This document shows positions 21,801-35,257 of a stretch of 64,000 bases of DNA, in pieces; position 1 is the first letter of the stretch, and each line of letters begins with the position of its first letter. This stretch comes from Atriophallophorus winterbourni (Eukaryota; Platyhelminthes; Trematoda; Plagiorchiida; Microphallidae), in assembly GCA_013407085.1 (NCBI GenBank), contig JACCGJ010001833.1, positions 1 through 64,000 on the forward strand. Reading direction: 5' to 3'. The translations under genes were made by a program, and so were the position numbers. Under the pieces are notes generated by a model. It did no database searches and was not told the DNA's origin. It saw only the letters and a program-made list of their open reading frames with translations.

Positions 21801-24800
21801 GTAAACATTTAGAAAAGCTGAATGTTTGAACCGGAGCTTACAATGATTACTAGAATGACAAATTAAGAGTTTTATTTATAATTAGTTGCGTTATTAAGCC
21901 TAATTTCCATGTTCTTTTGCTAGACTTTTGTGAACTTGTATTCTACGGTGGGTGTCATTCAAATCTGCTCATTTTATTAATGCAAACATTTCTAACAAAA
22001 ATGCTCTCCGTGACGAATTAATCCCACTGAGCAATAACAAACTCTCACAAAATTCCGTATTTGTATGAATAAAACAATACCAATTTCTATTAAAGCCAAT
22101 GGGATTAAGCATATTCACATACATGCGGATTGGGTAAGCCTGGCTAATCATTCAGTGTATTCAGTAGAACAAAAGTAAATGTAATGTAAGTACATCTATG
22201 TGTGTTAACAGTTTTATCGTGCCCTCCTTATCCAACAGTTAATAACAAGTTTGAACCTTGTTGTACGATCACAACGTCCAAGCCATAAACAGGACTTGGT
22301 TTACTCGCACCGCTGAGCCTTTAGTTGCGTTTGATTTTACATTTTTCTAAGCAAATGTTGCGATCTAGTTAGGTCAATTGTTTCAACACAACTTGACAAA
22401 TTCAAACATTGCTATTTTATTACTGCTAGTTTATTCGTGTTGAAGAACACCTAGATCATAATCATTTGGAAATTCAGCTAGAATGATCTATACGCAAAGT
22501 AGTTTTATATTCATACTTGTTGTTAGAGCAGTTTTGTTAATTACCTGGTTGTTAAGATTACATAATTTTGTGAGCTAGTGTTGAATAGTTTATGTACAAT
22601 GAACAATTTTTCTCGAATAGAGTTGTACATACTGGTTTCATTCAATTCTTTCTGAGATCAATCAAACTCTTCCCATATTAAGATAAATCAGTTATAGGTT
22701 GCACATGGCGGGATTGAGCGCAAAGCGACACATTGTTTATTTATATTTTCATTTTCAAGGCGAATATACATGAAAATATATCACGAGTATAACAATAATA
22801 ATATTAATTACCCATTAGGGCACTAGCAGATAATTACAGAGAAATGTACCTCAGCTAATTCGTAAGCACTTTATCAAGTTCAACTACCACGCAAGCAGAT
22901 GATTTTTGTTATTTGCAGATATCGCCTTCAAGGAAATTACATATGGTCTGATAGAATTCCGATTTCGAAACCGAAAACTAATAAATTTTTCTCATGATTT
23001 TGAGTATAAGGTTTTCTCAGCACAATTTACCTGGGGCTGGATTAATGGATAATGTAAAAGCTTAAAACTGCTCGGGCATTATTCCTAATAAAATTGAGTC
23101 TGGCTTGAGAGTTGAGAGTATTTTGTACATGTTCATGTTCAACACGATACGATTTGATATACATAAAGGAATTTTTAATTGAATTTTACATTCTTTGTCC
23201 ATTAAAAACCGATAGAATTTATTAATAGTGAGTATATGACTTGTGAACAGTTAACGATGAGTTTACTGGAAATAACACGAAGCACGTTTATTTAAATTAA
23301 CACGACGTTTCACACATTCCCAAATATATGCATGTATATTGAATTCTAGAGTAACTGGATCTAGATTTATCTTGCCGGAACAATTCTGATTGAAGTTCTA
23401 ATAAATTAGACCGTTAATACCTATTAACCCACCTGGATGTGTCTTCTGTCTCCGGGAAGTCATCAACATCCCGAGAAGTTTTGAGTGCTTCCTTTGGTTG
23501 ACTAGAGTTCAAGTTTGCTTTTTTATCACTAGATGTGTTCATCTTTGAAGCTCGTATAAGGCCCAATTGATTCATATTCCAAACATGTATAGTACATTTT
23601 ACTTTACGTTTTCGCTATGTAAAATTTTACAAATAATATATTTTTGCAGAAATCGTTTTCCAATGGCCAATCAGAAAACAAATATACAACTAAATTCTGA
23701 TTGGCTGTTATCGCGAAATAATTTGCTTCCGGAAGTTTGCAGGAAAACTAAGAGCCTAAATTTTTAAAACAAGAGAAAACAAATTTTGTGATTTTGTGCA
23801 CATTTTTCTTGTCTGGATTGACTACATTTCAATTCCTAATAGTTTTTTAGAGATACACTCAGATTGATTTTTGAAGGGATAAAAAATCTCAAAATGAATG
23901 TTTGAAATTCAGTTTAGTAAACCTTCTGTGTGTAAATGATTGAAAGGTAGGGGGAAAAGTTAATTTATTGTACGGAATCATACCACGATAATAATATGAT
24001 CACGAAGGAGTATTGCGCCTTAGTTAAGCTAATCTATGGAAAATATTTCAATAGCTAACAGCCAAAGTTAGATAATTATTTCCGAATTTACTTTCTGATA
24101 TATAAATATATATATATGGTTTCATTGATATATAACCTATTTCATTTAGAATTTCATGTAAAATGCTTCCATCAAAGTTGCTTTTATCGTGGGATACTCT
24201 ATTTTATTTGTTATCGTATAGAGAACTGGAATCTCTTCAAAATCCGTCAAATCTTTGTGGTATCTCTGCTGATTTCATCTCTGCTCGATTTCACAAATGA
24301 AACGCTAGCAAATAGTTGTTCTAGATATTTGGAAATTTGCAAACAAATTCTTCACGAATTTGTGATTTAAACGTAGACTGCTAATTTCTGGGTAAAATTT
24401 GTTTATGTTTATTGTTGATAGCCTTCCACTAAATAGTGATCCAGAAAAAGTTCCGTAAATTTTTAAATGGATGTCTTCAAACTGATGATATTTTTTAAAC
24501 TTTCGTTTAGTCGCATGTATACTTATATGTATTTATATGATTGAATTGAATTAGTGCCTTGATCATATACATCTTCGATTTTGGCTTTGCTTTTTAAACA
24601 TAATTTCAATACAAATCACGAATCTCAAACACCACCACTAAAATTTTACCCAAGTTAAAATTGCGCAATACGGCAAACTTTTTAAACGAATCAACAGTTG
24701 TGATATATTTTAAATAATAAATTTTCCAAATTATAACAATGCTGATCAAATTTGAACTGTTTTCCGCCTTGCCCAAGCTAATCTTTTTGAATGTATCAGA

Positions 24801-26019
24801 TAATGAAAGTAAGTGTTACGATAGTGGTGTAAAAGTTTAGGCGACCTGAACAATTTGAGACGAATCTATTCCAACGATGTGATATGCTCAATAAATTACA
24901 TTGGATGCATTGACTACGTTCTTTCTTTTTGACGGTGATTTTTTGCGTAAGTAATTAATTCTTGACGATACACTAGGTAATTATCGATCAAATAAAAGAT
25001 GAGAACTTCTGCATATGTTTTTCTTGGTCAGAACGTTTATTTGCATGAGAGGAATTAATTAAAACAAATTCACGCCCCCGCATGATGGTGCTGTTATAAT
25101 ACGGTTATCATGTGCAAAAAACATTTTGTTCGTCGGAAAATTCCTACATAGCGTTCAAAATTAGAAATTCCCATTTTTATCATTTGTTATATAGATTTTG
25201 CAATAAAAAATGAATTTGTATTGAATGAAGCGCGTGGAAAAGAAACTAAGAAGTGTTCATTAGGAAATATTCATGCACAAAATTAAGAGTTATAGCGCTC
25301 AGCGAATTTCGTGACATGTAATTTATGTGCAATGCAATTACATACAATTAATTCTCTGGCACGAAATGTGACAATAAATTAAATGTTTTAATTTGTCTAC
25401 TAATAAGTAGACAACGTTGAAGAAACAGTGGTTACGTCATGATTGTGCAGTAAACGTGGGCTAACAATTTAACATACTATGCAATATTGAAGTTATGAGA
25501 AAATAAATAGCACGTTTAGGTGTTTGATTTGGTGCATTTTTACAATATTTGCAGAATTTTTAGTTATGCGGATTTAGAACTTACAGAATAAATATATCAA
25601 ACTATTTATTTGACTAGAACGGTGTTCCGAAATAGTCTTCCTTTCGACATAAATTTTTGAATATTTCGCGATGGCCAATTAGTATTCAGTTAATCAAATG
25701 TTTAATAATGTATCGATTACATTACAAACTATTAATAAGAGGTACTGAGAAATTTAATTATAGCATATATATTGTTGAACATTCTAGCAATCAAAAACAC
25801 AAATGCTTTATCAAAACGAATATGCCTTAACGTCATAATGAATGATGACATTTCTCATTATTTGAAAACATGAAATTTTTATATAATTATTTACACACAC
25901 ACATATATATATATATATATATTTAGATGAATGTATTCAAACTCCAAATAGTCTCATTCATACCATGTAATATATAATCAAGTTTGAACTAACTTGCGTT
26001 TAAAAACTTTGTTTTTCAT
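18870..26019. other. AT-rich non-coding DNA upstream of or within the 5' TRPC intron
   Basis: About 7 kb without a recognised gene. The longest open frame, 20343-20861 plus (172 codons), has no recognisable motif. A TA-rich microsatellite lies at 24099-24117 and a (CA)n(TA)n run at 25893-25922. If the exon at 31213-31316 belongs to TRPC, this whole stretch is one intron. Confidence 0.5.
25893..25922. repeat. Microsatellite (AC)n(AT)n
   Basis: A dinucleotide run changes from CA to TA units over about 30 bp. Confidence 0.9.
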
Positions 26020-26145
26020 TCCTAGACCGTTTCAGGCGCATGCTGATCCTGATCTTACTATCTTTACATGTTGACTGGAAACAGAGCGAAAAAACAAATC
26101 GTGTGATGTGTAATGCAAATGCATGCAAATGAGCATTTTTTCGCT
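26020..26145 (+). repeat. Hammerhead-repeat copy 4, truncated and diverged
   Basis: The family words TTTCAGGCGCATG, TGATCCTGATCTTACT and AATGCATGCAAATGAGCATT are present in plus orientation around a badly decayed ribozyme at 26060-26105 (TTGACTG, GGAAACAGAGC, GAAAAAAC). Only about half a unit on each side of the ribozyme remains. Confidence 0.7.
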
Positions 26146-26599
26146 AAATATTTTGAGTGGTATGATTTTAGTTCAGATCCTTACATTTATAACGAAAATA
26201 ATTATGGGCCATTAGTAGTCGTCTTTCGATAAACCAGCAGTCAGCTTCACGGATTTTTCAGATCTCCGCGCAGACGAAATGTTACAATTTTGAATTGAAT
26301 TTCATGCTTGATTTGCGGTCGTGATAGTAAGGTTAATATCGTGGATTATGCAATCTTATTCAAATAAAATTTTACAATTACTCGCTTATTACTAATGTGA
26401 GTCACGCTTTTCAAAGATGATTTTTTATCAGGTTTTCAAGCAAGGGTATTTTGAGTTCTCTTGCCACGCAAAATCAAATTATATTTTAATTGCTGTCTCG
26501 TTAAATGAAAAAAATACAAATCTAAAATAGTAGAGTTTGTTATTAGCTCACTTTCAGATTTTCATTTGATACAACCGCAAAAGTTTTGAATTAATTAGA

Positions 26600-26800
26600 A
26601 TAAAAACTTTATTTCGAAGTTTGATAGATGACAATTTAAAAAAATATTATTACGTGAAAATTCTTCATCATAATAATAATAATAATAATATGGAATTTCC
26701 ATCTCGAGAACGTGCAAACAGCCCATGTTTCGTGGCGTCATCGCATGCTTTATTGTCAGCAGTGATAAATAAATAGATAAATAGATCGTGGAGCTGAGCT
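26600..26800 (-). repeat. SINE-like retroposon end with (ATT)n tail
   Basis: On the minus strand a short GC-richer block (around GCATGCGATGACGCCACGAA and GGGCTGTTTGCACG) is followed by ATTCCAT and a run of ATT trinucleotides at 26691-26668, a typical SINE or LINE 3' tail. CTATTTAT repeats lie on the other side. No promoter boxes were confirmed. Confidence 0.4.
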
Positions 26801-29800
26801 TGAAACATCCTGTTGCAATCATACTTCAACATTTCGTAATTTGAAAAAAGACATTATTGATTTCCCTTTGTTGTGTTTATTAAACCAATGAACTGTTTTA
26901 CCGGAACATTATTGAAAAGTTTAACAACATCCCAAAAATCGATTGATCGTAGATTGCTAACGTATAAATGTGAGTTGATTAGTACGAGAATGTGAATTAA
27001 ATATTATGCAATCTTGAACGTGATGTTCAAGCTGTGATGTATCGCTGCTAATCATTAGAACCGAACATTGCGCAAGTTAACCTAAACGATATTTCATATA
27101 ATATATCATGACAGTTTTTGAGTTGGAACATGTGTTTCTATAACAGGCAACTCTTTATTTAATTTCAATATTCTAATTACGGTTACTACAATGCGTTTCT
27201 CAACAAATGCCTATCGGTCTCTGTACACGTGTTCAACGCTAGACTGTGACGAGAGAAATTACGCATCAACAACGAAAAACTGTACACTATTTTTCATTAA
27301 TATTAGCCACTGAATGCGCAGCGAATTAAATTCACTTCACTATCCTCTTGCAGTGATAAATGTTTGGTGATTTAATTGTGTTCAAATATAAACATTTCTC
27401 ATTTTATAATATATGAATCCGTTCATAAACACGAATGCGATGAAAGCAACCGGCTCAAGAACAAAAATGTTTTAAAAATGGGATTTGCGTTATCTGATAC
27501 TGCGCTTTCAATTTCCGTAGCATTTCAAGTGTGCACCTCAAATATACTCTACCAAACTCGTCCTAAAATATATCCGGATTGTTACTCCTCGCATAATGTT
27601 AGTATTTAATTTAATGAATTCAATAACGACTATCAAATAAATTGGTAGCAAGAGTTAATGTTATTAATACTAACATTAAATTCAGCTTCTATAAATTGTT
27701 AAACTCATGAGTTTATCACAGAAAGTGCTGTGATATCATTACAATATAAGTCTTACAAGTGAGGAGATTGTCAGTTTGTGCAGAATAAGACGTAAGCTAC
27801 GCGTCAATTAACCTAAAGCAAGTCATGAGATGATGTGAGCAAGACGTAGTTTCTTACAAGAACGAATGTTTTAGTCCTGGTGGGTTTCGAGTATTCATTG
27901 AGCATATTATCGTATACTTCGAACACACGTTAATGTTTTAAAACTCTAACCCTTAACTTGTAACGCCTTGTAGTACAGGTTCTCGGGTTGCCAAATCGAA
28001 ATTCCAGGTATGACATGATTTTTTCAAACTTTCCATCTCTATGAAAACGATCAACATACATTTCTACGTGAATTTAGAAAAAAAGACCAAAGCCCAGCAT
28101 TCCCAGTAAGAAATTAATACGAATCGAACTATGAACAAATCAATAATTATCACCCATTCAGATCTCTTCAATGTGATACTATATATCAGTGATTATTTTT
28201 GGGAACTTTGAAACTTAAATCCTTAATATATCATCAAAGTTACCGTTTTACGAATATCAACAATGAGCAATCATGATTGCATTTGTTGTAAGATATTTAA
28301 CAAACTTTGATTAAAGAGATCTTTGGCCTTGTTCTGCGCTATTCTTCAAACTCTGTTTTTAATAGTTGTGCTTCTCCCTGCCTCAACTACTATTTACTCA
28401 TCCCGTTTGATCATCATTTTCAATTTTCCTTCACGAATGGATAATTCATAAATTCCACGGTAGGTAATAACTTTCGCTGTTTATGTTGTTCACAAGAATT
28501 TGCATAAAGATTCTGGTTCTTTCACGACATCATTTCGTAAATTTTACGCATAAATTAAAAATTCAAGCAGGAGTTAAACAAACGAGTGGAGCGTTGCAAT
28601 GAGCAATTAAAAGTGGCGGGTAGATTAAAAATGTGACGCATCTTTTCTGCTAAAGAATCGATTGAGCTTTGCGAAACACAACATCAATTATAATAAAAAT
28701 GTTTATGTATGTAAATAGCAAACTCATGATGGAATATTTTAAAGAGGATTTGCGCTGGGAGTTAAAATTAAGTTCACTATATACTCACTTTAATGGAAAC
28801 AATGACTTAGTCAGGCTAAGACTTTGCGGAAGCAACAAAATACGCAATACAATGCTTGCGCCGTAAGCGTTTGTGATTGATTCTGTATTTGAGCAATCAG
28901 TTTGTTACCACCACATCTTTTGAAAATGGCTTCAAAGTCAATCTTTTCTGTTATAATGCATATTCATTTTTCTAATAGTTTAAAACTTGATGCACAAATA
29001 GAAATGCACCATTTTCGAAGGGAATTTATTCGAGGAATTAAATCAAACTGATTAACGAATTCCATCATGCAAAATTACCGTGAGTAATAGGCAAAGCATG
29101 CAAGTTCACCGTAGATAGAACATATTTGTGGAAAACCTCATGGCTTATTTGGGTTTACATCACGCAAACTCTAGTAAAAGCGCTAAGCGCAATCATCATC
29201 AATAAGACATACGATAACACTAATACCATTTACAAATCGACCTACTGAAATTATGAAATGCGCTACTTCGCATGACAGTTATAAGGTTAGTTAGAAGGAT
29301 CCATCTTCATCAAGAAGTCGTCCTAAGAGCATGAATAGAAATAACGTTTCTGATATTGTTACTGGATAAAAATGTCATTAGGAAACATTTTCGATGGGTT
29401 TGTTATCGACCCAACCTTTCAGAGCAATCACTTAATTGGCCAGTACATACAAATCGGAAAAATGCTTTTCATTCTGCAGAAATCATAAATAGCTTACAGC
29501 AAACCACACTCTTTTAAGGAAAAATCCGTTTCCAATGAAACGTTCACGTTCATATCGAAAGTTCATAATGATGCAATCAATTAATTATTGATAATATTTT
29601 GTTTTCGAGAGTGCAAACTGACGATACCTAGTTGTTCGCTGCAGCCTAAGATAATAAAATATTGAGATTTAAACGTCATAAAAATACGTATTTCGGTGTC
29701 TACCATTTCAGAATAGATCGAAAACCGGCTCCAGCGTAGTTAAAATATCTATTTTGGCTCAGTATTAAGTGTACTCACTTTCTCAACATCACGGTCGGTA

Positions 29801-31120
29801 TCGTAACATCTTTATTCAGTGAGTCGAGTTTCAGTGGTTTTTAAACATCAATGAATGCGTGAATGGAAGCATACAGTGAAGCATTGGTAAATAAGATTTG
29901 TAAATAATCCACTTGACAAGGGGTATTCTAATGTTGCTTCTCGTCGGGGTAAGCAACAAACAGAACTGTTGTACAGGGTGCAAAATTGAGTCAAACGACT
30001 TTGAACGCGAGTCATTTGTATCCATCGATGTTACAATTTTCGTCTACGAATAAGCTATCCCTTTTATATTACAGGTAATATTCGTAGGATGGATCGTGTA
30101 TTCATGTGCTCATGGGGAAAAGATTTAATTTGTGAGATATGTAACTTGATATGCATTCACGATTTTGTGGTTTCCAAAATGTGCCTTCTCTTAAGACAAT
30201 CCTTTGGCACAATTGCTTAATTGACACATTATTATTGTACCATATAACACGATTAAATGAATATATCAATAGGAAAAAAGGTTGATAGATAAAAGTATAA
30301 TTGTTTATCGATATATTGCACTGGAATTACATTACTGATTTTCAACAGTATATTGTATGTTTATTGTGATCCATTAATTCACTCATTTTCCTATGCGAAG
30401 ATTAAATGAAAGTGCATTTGAATCCAAAAATCTTTTATTCCAGAATTCAATTTGCCACACAGCTTGATTGCTCTGTTACGTTTTCTGGTATTCATGTAGC
30501 GAATAAGAAAAAAATTATTAATTGTGAAACAGAATTTATTATCTCAGCTAGATAATTAGTAACTCAGTTCGGTCGGGAGAAACAAGTACAAAATCCGAAT
30601 GAACAACGCTAATAAAGTTTAATTACAAACAGCATGAATGTGTTTCAAAGTGAATACCAAAATTGTAAAAAAAAATATTTGCATAAAGTTAATTAGAAAA
30701 TTCAAAATGCTTTATGATTGTTCGACGGATCAATAAACCCGACGATGAAATTAATGAGATTTGATTCAAAAGTTCATAAATTTGGTGAGAGTGTAAACAG
30801 TATAGATGGACAACAAGGAGCGCTTGTATAGAAGGATATTTACATTTATATAGTATCTGAGTTGTGATAAGAAACAGATGCAGATGAGATAGCATAATAT
30901 GATTGGTTATGCTTTTTTATACAGAAGCTGAGTTTAAACCAAACGGCTATTGCACTTTAAGAAAATTAATTCAACAATTATTCCCCATTGTACACAAGTG
31001 ACTTCTAAATAAATATTTACCCTAGAATGGTTTGCGCTTGTCGAAAAATGTCAAATAGGATACAATCAAAATTCATACGAGTCTTAGCGACGAAATAATT
31101 AACAGCATATTTTTATCTTA
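26801..31120. other. AT-rich non-coding DNA
   Basis: Over 4 kb with no recognised gene, repeat or RNA. Open frames are short and compositionally random. Confidence 0.5.
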
Positions 31121-31130
31121 ACCCAACATG

Positions 31131-31136
31131 TTTATT
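31131..31136 (-). terminator. Possible polyadenylation signal AATAAA
   Basis: AATAAA on the minus strand about 80 bp beyond the TGA that ends the alternative reading of the 31.2-kb exon. It counts only if that exon is terminal; AT-rich DNA produces such hexamers by chance. Confidence 0.2.
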
Positions 31137-31212
31137 TTATATGAGTAAAACATCTCATGGAAAGATACGCGAATAAATTGAGATTTTAAAAGCGAGTGAT
31201 CGGAGCACTCAC

Positions 31213-31316
31213 TCATTGTGCCCAGGCTTTGGAATGGTCTGCCTTGTCAAATTGAACGCCACACTCATTCTTCTGCCCATTTTCATAAACATATCCGAAG
31301 GCCTTCTCGATGTCAT
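31213..31316 (-). CDS. Candidate first coding exon, possibly the TRPC N-terminus
   Basis: An ATG at 31316 with G at -3 opens 34 codons plus two bases (begins MTSRRPSDMF, then MGRRMSVAF), rich in basic residues, and ends at a perfect donor GTGAGT. It is upstream of the TRPC ankyrin exon on the same strand, and short basic leaders precede the ankyrin block in TRPC3-type proteins. Against this, the exon ends in phase 2 while the acceptor at 18869 is phase 0, so a direct join would break the frame; a small unseen exon would be needed. The rival reading, FLSHDIEKAF to HSKAWAQ and stop, preceded by an acceptor (CCTAG) at 31331 and followed by AATAAA at 31136-31131, would make this the last exon of another gene. 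Confidence 0.35.
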
Positions 31317-31729
31317 GACTCAAAAACACTAGGTTAAAATGATCCAGATAGAATTATTAATAATTAAATCACTGGTAAAATATGTACACGCGTTTTGTTG
31401 AATAACCAATGAAAATGGTTTATACGTGGAGAATTGGATTGGCTGTTAATGTTTCAGTCGCATGCTTAAAGGTTTAATTAAATACTAGAACACCATGCAA
31501 CCCGGGGGTTGACTAATCTCGTCATCGACCTATTTTATGCCACACCGGAGCTTTTTTAAAGTTTCAGATACAACTGGAAATTCAAATCTTGTTTCTTTAT
31601 ATTTTTAACAGATGGTCCGTGAGATAATGATTTTGAATTCTTCTTTACCGGTTCGCCTCACTATTAAAATGCATATCAAAGGGATAATTTAATTTATGAA
31701 AGGTCGTAAAATTTAATTAAAATAGTGTT

Positions 31730-34257
31730 CTAATATCTTGACTTACTTGACTTAATCCCTTGAGTTCCTGGAGAAACATAGGGCCTCGGCAACTTGTCTC
31801 CACTTTGGTCTGTCCATAGCAGCCAGTTTGATGTCGTTCCAGTTAAGTCCACACTTGCGGATTTCCTATTCACACGAGCGCCTCCATGATAGCCTTGGGC
31901 GTCCGACCCGTCTCTTCCCGATTGGGTCCCATTCCAGAGCATGACGCGTGATCTCATCATAAGGTTTCCACAAGGTGTTCCCAACCATTCTCCACTTTCT
32001 TCTACTGATCTGCTGGGCGATGGGGTCTTCAGCAGCAATCTGACACAGGTCTTGATTCCTTATCTTTTCTGGCCATTTTACTCCAATAATACGACAAAGG
32101 CAATTATTGTGGAATGATTACCAGCGGCCAGAAGACTTTGCTGTCACTAGGCAGGTTTCCGATCCATAGTGTAGCACGGATTTGACGTTGCTTCTGAATA
32201 TACGGAGTTCCATGCGTTTTGATAGAACGTTCGACTCCCAAATGGGTTTCAAAGCTATGAAAGCGTATCTTGCTTTGCCGATTCTGGCGACTATGTCTTC
32301 GTCCGTGCCACCACTTATTGAAACAAGGCTGCCGAGGTAGACGAATTACGTGACGTCTTCAACTGCTTTACTATTGATGGTGATTGATGGGTGCTCATCA
32401 GTTAGCACACGGAGGACTTCTGTTTTTTCGGTATTCACGCGTAGTCCTGCATATGAAGCAAAGTGTGCTAGTCTTTAGTCTTTCTCTAAAGACGATGGGG
32501 GTCACGTGATATCAAGCAGACATCATCAGCGTATTCCAGATCCTCCAAATGCTCGGATTCCTTCCAATCGATACCATTCCTCTCACCTTTTACTGTCTGT
32601 TTCATTATCCATTCTATTACCAACAGAAAAATCATTGGGGACAACAGGCATCCCTGGCGAACGCCAGTCTCAACTCCAAATGGATCGGTAAGTCTTCCGT
32701 TGTGAATTACCTGACAGGAGGCACCTTCATACAGCTGCTTTATGAGGTCCATGTACAGCGGTGGGACCCCATAGTGTGGCAAAAGCTTCCATATGAATTC
32801 GCCGTCCACACTGTCGAAAGCTTTCTCAAAATCTATGAAGTAGAGGCAAAGAGGCGATTGCCATTCAATGCTTTGTTCAATTATTATGCGGAGGGTCACA
32901 ATTTGGTCGATACCAGACTTTTGTTTTCTGAAGCCTGATTGCTCTGGCCGTAACACTTGGTCGATAGCGTCGCGCAAACGCATAAGGATGATGCGTGTAA
33001 GTACTTTACTAGGGACTGAGAACAGCATGATACCTCGCCAGTTTTTTCATAGCCTCAGATCCCCTTTCTTTGGAAGTTTGACCAAATGACCTCTCTTCCA
33101 ATCATTTGGGACCTGTCTTTCTGACCAGATTTTCTGCAGCAGAGGAAGTAACATATCAGCCGAGGTGTCCAAATCAGCCTTCAGAGCTTCTGGTGGAATC
33201 CCATCTAGGCCTGGTGCTTTGCCATTCTTTAGTGATTTTAAGGCAGAAACGATTTCATTTCGACCGGGGGGTCGGTGTTTACGTCTAGCAAATTTGTTGC
33301 AGGTGGGATGTCAGTGACTGAAGTAGGTGCTGGTCGATTTAGGAGTTCCTTGAAGTGCTCCATCCATCGCTTTCTTTGCACCGATTCCTGACTGATAAGG
33401 TTACCTTCACCGTCCTTTATTATTTTTCCGTAAGGTATTTTCCTTCCTGATAAGGTTCTGTTAATGTTGTAGATGGTGTTCAGGTCTCTTTTTTCTGCTG
33501 CATTTTCCGCCTCTGTTGCCAGCATTTCATAGAACTGCCTCTTGTCACTTCTGGCACTTCGTTTCACGTCTTTATTTAGGGAGCCGTATTGTTCGATCAG
33601 TTGGTTTTTCTGCTTGGTGTCCTTACACCGGAGGATCTGTTGTTTCAGCTGCCTTCTCGAGTTGATCGGTGTCCAAGTCTCACTCGAGATCCACTCCTTG
33701 TCTTTCTTTACCCGTCTGCCAATTACGTGCTTACAAGTGTCTTGCCAACAGTCTTTCAGAGCGGTCCAGTGTTCATTTATTGGGAGCTCAGGGGTTAAGT
33801 TGTTAAGCGATTCGAATCTGTTTTTCAGTGAGATTGAGAAAATCTCTCTTGTACGCTCTTCCCTTAGTTTCTGCGTGTGGTACTTTACACTAGGCCGACT
33901 GCCGGTTTCGCTGAAAGCTCTCAACTTGATTTTAAATTTGGCCATTAGAAGGTAGTGGTCTGAAGCAACATCCGCACCTCGCATTACGCGTGTATCAAGG
34001 AGACTATGTCTCCATTTTCGTGAAATCGATAGGTGATCGATTTAATTGGCAGTAACACCATCAGGTGATGTCCAGGTGGCCTTGTGGATGTTTCGGTGTT
34101 GAAAGATGCTGCCTCCGATGACCAGATCGTTGAGCGCGCAAAAATCTGCGAAAAGTTCACCGTTCTCATTCATTTCACCTAGGGCATGCGTACCCATCAC
34201 AGATTCTCTCCCTGTGTTGTCTGAACCCAATTTCGCGTTCATGTCACCCATCAAAAT
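31730..34257 (-). mobile_element. LINE E: SR2/RTE-like non-LTR retrotransposon, runs into gap
   Basis: Minus-strand order from the gap edge is endonuclease end (ILMGDMNAKLGSDNTGRESV, then DVASDHYLLMAKFK with the SDH catalytic motif), linker (NGKAPGLDGIPPEALK, VPNDWKRGHLVKLPKKGD), RT (QSGFRKQKSGIDQIVTLRII, FIDFEKAFDSVDGEFIWKLL, GVRQGCLLSPM, YADD at 32533-32522), then YLGSLVSISGGTDEDIVARI, LHYGSETC and GRPRLSWRR, ending at 31753. Stops interrupt the endonuclease (Q to stop near 34047), linker, thumb and C-terminus, and frameshifts lie near 33240 and 32480. It is the most complete LINE here and recalls the schistosome SR2 family. Its 5' end is lost in the N run. Confidence 0.92.
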
Positions 34258-35257
34258 NNNNNNNNNNNNNNNNNNNNNNNNNNNNNNNNNNNNNNNNNNN
34301 NNNNNNNNNNNNNNNNNNNNNNNNNNNNNNNNNNNNNNNNNNNNNNNNNNNNNNNNNNNNNNNNNNNNNNNNNNNNNNNNNNNNNNNNNNNNNNNNNNNN
34401 NNNNNNNNNNNNNNNNNNNNNNNNNNNNNNNNNNNNNNNNNNNNNNNNNNNNNNNNNNNNNNNNNNNNNNNNNNNNNNNNNNNNNNNNNNNNNNNNNNNN
34501 NNNNNNNNNNNNNNNNNNNNNNNNNNNNNNNNNNNNNNNNNNNNNNNNNNNNNNNNNNNNNNNNNNNNNNNNNNNNNNNNNNNNNNNNNNNNNNNNNNNN
34601 NNNNNNNNNNNNNNNNNNNNNNNNNNNNNNNNNNNNNNNNNNNNNNNNNNNNNNNNNNNNNNNNNNNNNNNNNNNNNNNNNNNNNNNNNNNNNNNNNNNN
34701 NNNNNNNNNNNNNNNNNNNNNNNNNNNNNNNNNNNNNNNNNNNNNNNNNNNNNNNNNNNNNNNNNNNNNNNNNNNNNNNNNNNNNNNNNNNNNNNNNNNN
34801 NNNNNNNNNNNNNNNNNNNNNNNNNNNNNNNNNNNNNNNNNNNNNNNNNNNNNNNNNNNNNNNNNNNNNNNNNNNNNNNNNNNNNNNNNNNNNNNNNNNN
34901 NNNNNNNNNNNNNNNNNNNNNNNNNNNNNNNNNNNNNNNNNNNNNNNNNNNNNNNNNNNNNNNNNNNNNNNNNNNNNNNNNNNNNNNNNNNNNNNNNNNN
35001 NNNNNNNNNNNNNNNNNNNNNNNNNNNNNNNNNNNNNNNNNNNNNNNNNNNNNNNNNNNNNNNNNNNNNNNNNNNNNNNNNNNNNNNNNNNNNNNNNNNN
35101 NNNNNNNNNNNNNNNNNNNNNNNNNNNNNNNNNNNNNNNNNNNNNNNNNNNNNNNNNNNNNNNNNNNNNNNNNNNNNNNNNNNNNNNNNNNNNNNNNNNN
35201 NNNNNNNNNNNNNNNNNNNNNNNNNNNNNNNNNNNNNNNNNNNNNNNNNNNNNNNNN
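34258..35257. other. Assembly gap, exactly 1,000 N
   Basis: A run of 1,000 unknown bases interrupts LINE E inside its endonuclease. The round length indicates a placeholder, so downstream coordinates are not physical distances. Confidence 0.99.

Noticed and set aside
32549..32938. 129-codon plus open frame
   Set aside because: Antisense to the LINE E RT core containing YADD.
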